Below are positions 62,120 through 64,000 of a DNA stretch of 64,000 bases, piece by piece. Position numbers and translations under genes: made by a program. Location: positions 38,301,703 through 38,365,702 of the forward strand of contig CP154954.1 of NCBI GenBank assembly GCA_039621445.1. Direction: 5' to 3'. The notes under the pieces were generated by a model. That model was not told the DNA's origin. It searched no databases and saw only the letters and a program-made list of their open reading frames with translations. The DNA is from Euglena gracilis (taxonomy: Eukaryota; Euglenida; Euglenophyceae; Euglenales). Position 1 is the stretch's first letter. Each line of letters opens with the position of its first letter.

Positions 62120-62288
62120 GCACCCCTCCCCCGCCATCTTTGGCAACGGCCTGTCGCTGCCCGGCCTGCGGAGCCGCCTGCGCCGCCAGCCGCGCCGGCT
62201 GTCGCGCCAGCTGCGCTGCCAGCCGAGCTGCCGGCCGCGCCGGCCGCTGAAGCAGCAGCGGTGGCGCAACCCCAGCCAGGGCACATAA
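62120..62288 (+). CDS. Last exon, Arg-rich C-terminus with stop
   Basis: AAATCCCAG (AG 62118-62119) is followed by HPSPAIFGNGLSLPGLRSRL and an Arg/Gln-rich tail ending QQRWRNPSQGT and TAA (62286-62288). From the sixth codon on almost every third base is G or C. The tail is very basic (RRQPRRLSRQ), so it may bind nucleic acid or membrane lipid heads, but this is a guess. Overlapping frames on both strands are open because of the CGCCGG-rich sequence; codon bias and the stop position favour this one. AATAAA-like signals are not evident downstream. Confidence 0.45.
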
Positions 62289-62329
62289 AACATGGCACAC
62301 CAAGCGCACAACAAAATACAATTTCTTTC

Positions 62330-62601
62330 CAGGGGTTTTTTTCATCGTGGACTCCAGGGGGGGGGGGTAGGGTGGGTGGGTGGGGCCCCGGGACCCGGGG
62401 GGGGGGGCCCGCCGGAGGGGGCTGGGATGTACTTTTCAGCGCTTTTGGCGCAGAAATTTTTTGAAAAAGTGCTATTTTTTTAGCACTTTTCGCGATTTTC
62501 GGCCATTTTTTTTGTGGGTCCCCCGACCCCCCCCCCCCAGGGAGGCCCCTCCAGGGGTTGGTGGGCGGGGGACCTCCCCCCGGTCTTAAGAAAAACCCCT
62601 G
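62330..62601 (+). mobile_element. hAT-like element, CAGGGGTTTTTTTC family
   Basis: The ends are CAGGGGTTTTTTTC and GAAAAACCCCTG. The flanking octamers TTTCTTTC and CTCCTTTC match at 6 of 8. The interior carries GTAGGGTGGGTGGGT, GGCGCTTTTGGCGC and AAAAAGTGCTATTTTTTTAGCACTTTT. The left junction (TTCTTTC|CAG) mimics a splice acceptor. Confidence 0.65.
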
Positions 62602-62664
62602 CTCCTTTCTAAATGAATGGGGAACAGGGAATTTCTTAAGGGCCCCCCCGGGGGGGTCCAGCCC

Positions 62665-63022
62665 AGACAATTGCTTAAGCACTGTCCCACCCCCCCCCCC
62701 CCGGGGGGGGGGGTGACTGGTTTTTTCAGAGTGACTGACTGGTTTTGGGCCCGGACCCCCTCCCCCCCGGGGGGGGTCGGCCAGGAGTGGGCAAAAGTGG
62801 CTTGAGTGACCCCAGCGCCGAAGGCGCCGGAAAATTTTTTTTGACCTAAAATGGCCTAAAGTGACTGGAAAGTGGCCGTTTTTCTGAGTGGCCGACCCCC
62901 CCCGGGGGGGGGGGGTAGTGACTGGCTGGTTTTTTGAAAATGAGTGACTGACTGGTTTTTAAAAAAGTGGAGTGACCCCCTCCCCCCCCCCCCCCCCCCC
63001 GGGGGTCGGTAAGCAATTGTAT
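62665..63022 (+). mobile_element. ACACCATTGCTCA inverted-repeat element, copy 3
   Basis: The ends are AGACAATTGCTTAAG and GTAAGCAATTGTAT, with GTGACTGACTGGTTTT words on both sides inside. GGTCCAGCC occurs at both flanks (62656-62664 and 63023-63031), a 9-bp duplication. GTAAG and AG are present at the ends, as in the copies at 32.2 and 32.6 kb. Confidence 0.65.
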
Positions 63023-63440
63023 GGTCCAGCCTCCGGCTGGCAAAAAAGGCTGCTGGCTGGATTTGAGCTGCTGGCTGGAACGACCCCCCCCCCGGGGGGG
63101 GGGGGGGGGGTGGGGGGTCCGGGACTGGAGGGGACTGGGCTGGGCTGGGTCGAGGAAAAACAAAATTTTCTAACACATTTTTGTCATTTTAGACGTTTTG
63201 ATGGGTGGAGCTAGATCAAGGCTGGGGGGCTGTGATGGAGGGCTGTGATGAGGAGAAAAAAAGCAAGGATAAGTGAGCTGGGCAGCCCAGTTGGCTGGCC
63301 CGCCTGCGGTTGGCTGGCCCGGCCTCCAGTTGGGCTGGACCCAGTTTTATTTTACTCGACCCCCAGGAGGGGGGCTCCCAGCCCGAATTTGGGCTGCTGG
63401 CTGGATTTGAGCTGCTGGCTGGCTGGACCCCCCCCCCCCG
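63023..63440 (+). repeat. GCTGGCTGGATTTGAGCTGCTGGCTGG repeat region
   Basis: GCTGGCTGGATTTGAGCTGC occurs at 63052 and 63399, with GTTGGCTGGCCCG words between. No exon recognised. Confidence 0.5.
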
Positions 63441-63474
63441 CGGGGGGTAGGGTACCCTCCGGCTTACAAAATTC

Positions 63475-63783
63475 CCTGATGGGGAAGGAGCAAAAAAAAA
63501 GACATTCAATGCATAACACATCCCATCTGGGGCTGGGGTTGAAAATCCATTTTTTCACTGAGGGCTTTCCAAAAGAGTTGCCAGAGCCCCCTGCTTCCCT
63601 GTCCAGGAAGTTTCTTCGCGTGAGTGATGAAGAATACTCGAAAACCAATGAAATTTTTACACGCAAAGTGAAAATTCAGCTCAAAAAACAAGAGAATGTT
63701 TTTTTGGAGATAATTAAGCATGGGGCGGTGTCTCTTTGGCTCGGGGCGGCTCACGGTTTTGATTTTTTTCCTCCTCGCCAGTG
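63475..63783 (+). CDS. Hypothetical frame, unassigned C-terminal region
   Basis: The frame open to the TGA at 63782-63784 reads KIHFFTEGFPKELPEPPASL, SRKFLRVSDEEYSKTNEIFT, RKVKIQLKKQENVFLEIIKH and so on. The composition is protein-like with charged helical stretches, but third positions are not GC-biased as in the exons upstream. A perfect donor (CGC|GTGAGTGATG at 63618) and a TTCCCTGTCCAG acceptor (63605) occur inside, so it may be intronic instead. No family recognised. Confidence 0.25.
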
Positions 63784-63885
63784 AACGTTTTTTGAGCCCG
63801 CCCAGCTTTGGCTTTGGTGGGGGATTGGCAATTTTCAGGTTGGGGCGCAGCTTAAGAAAATTTGATCCCATGGGGGGTTCCAGCC

Positions 63886-64000
63886 CAGGGTTCGATATAA
63901 GGAGGGCGCCCAGGGTTCAGGTGGGGGGTGTCCCCCCCCACCCCCCTCCTGGACCACCCTGCCAAGGGGGTCCGGACCAACCCTGGGGGGTTCCGGACCC
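63886..64000 (+). mobile_element. hAT-like element, CAGGGTTCGATATAAGG family, copy 3 (truncated by window end)
   Basis: CAGGGTTCGATATAAGGAGG at 63886 is followed by GGTGGGGGGTGTCCCCCCCC and CCTGGACC, in the same order as copy 1. The right end lies beyond the window. Confidence 0.65.

Noticed and set aside
1-64000. tRNA or rRNA genes
   Set aside because: No cloverleaf with conserved A/B boxes (GGTTCGAATCC-type) and no rRNA core sequence was noticed on either strand. A tRNAscan-SE/Infernal run would settle this.

Overview
The window looks like nuclear DNA of a repeat-rich, GC-rich eukaryote, most likely an alga or other protist. Small exons with canonical GT..AG borders and very high third-position GC (often above 90%) sit in an ocean of satellites, minisatellites, G/C homopolymers and short inverted-repeat transposons. 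There is no bacterial-style operon, rRNA, tRNA or CRISPR array that I can see. The lineage (haptophyte, pelagophyte, green alga, dinoflagellate or other) cannot be fixed from the sequence alone.

Layout. 1-2.1 kb: G/C-rich DNA, a hairpin repeat family and one inverted-repeat element. 2.1-4.6 kb: an exon resembling a mitochondrial carrier, split by a 2.27-kb Mutator-like element with long inverted ends, a perfect 10-bp target duplication and an internal 34/44-bp satellite. 4.7-11.2 kb: nested transposons, namely two hAT-like elements with exact 8-bp duplications, three copies of a GAGGCTAG-ended family with 5-bp duplications, and a palindrome-rich element (E1) with a gene remnant. 11.6-23.5 kb: about 9.4 kb of 71-bp satellite, bracketed by ~195-bp inverted repeats and interrupted by a 171-bp hAT MITE and by a second palindrome-rich element (E2). 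23.5-29.3 kb: more inverted-repeat elements, an interstitial telomere-like junction and low-complexity (GCGCATTTTT)n.

29.3-62.3 kb: a series of plus-strand exons with acceptor and donor sites. They suggest one or more split genes for Pro/Thr-rich, membrane-spanning proteins with a C-x2-C-x17-C-x2-C zinc motif. Their introns are packed with transposons. One candidate intron would span ~20.4 kb and consist mainly of about 96 copies of a 207-bp satellite. One intron is itself an inverted-repeat element, resembling an introner. 62.3-64 kb: further hAT-like elements and one unassigned reading frame.

The most interesting system is the E1/E2 pair. Both have inverted ends sharing AACCGTTAA, subterminal hairpins with TTCACG..CGTGAA arms, a related minus-strand gene, and a ~50-bp-arm hairpin with a GGCGCCTAC apex just outside one end that appears to belong to the insertion. 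The E2 gene encodes a helical region resembling a tyrosine-recombinase core-binding domain and, after a frame change, a complete C4HC3 PHD finger. I do not recognise this combination from known transposon families.
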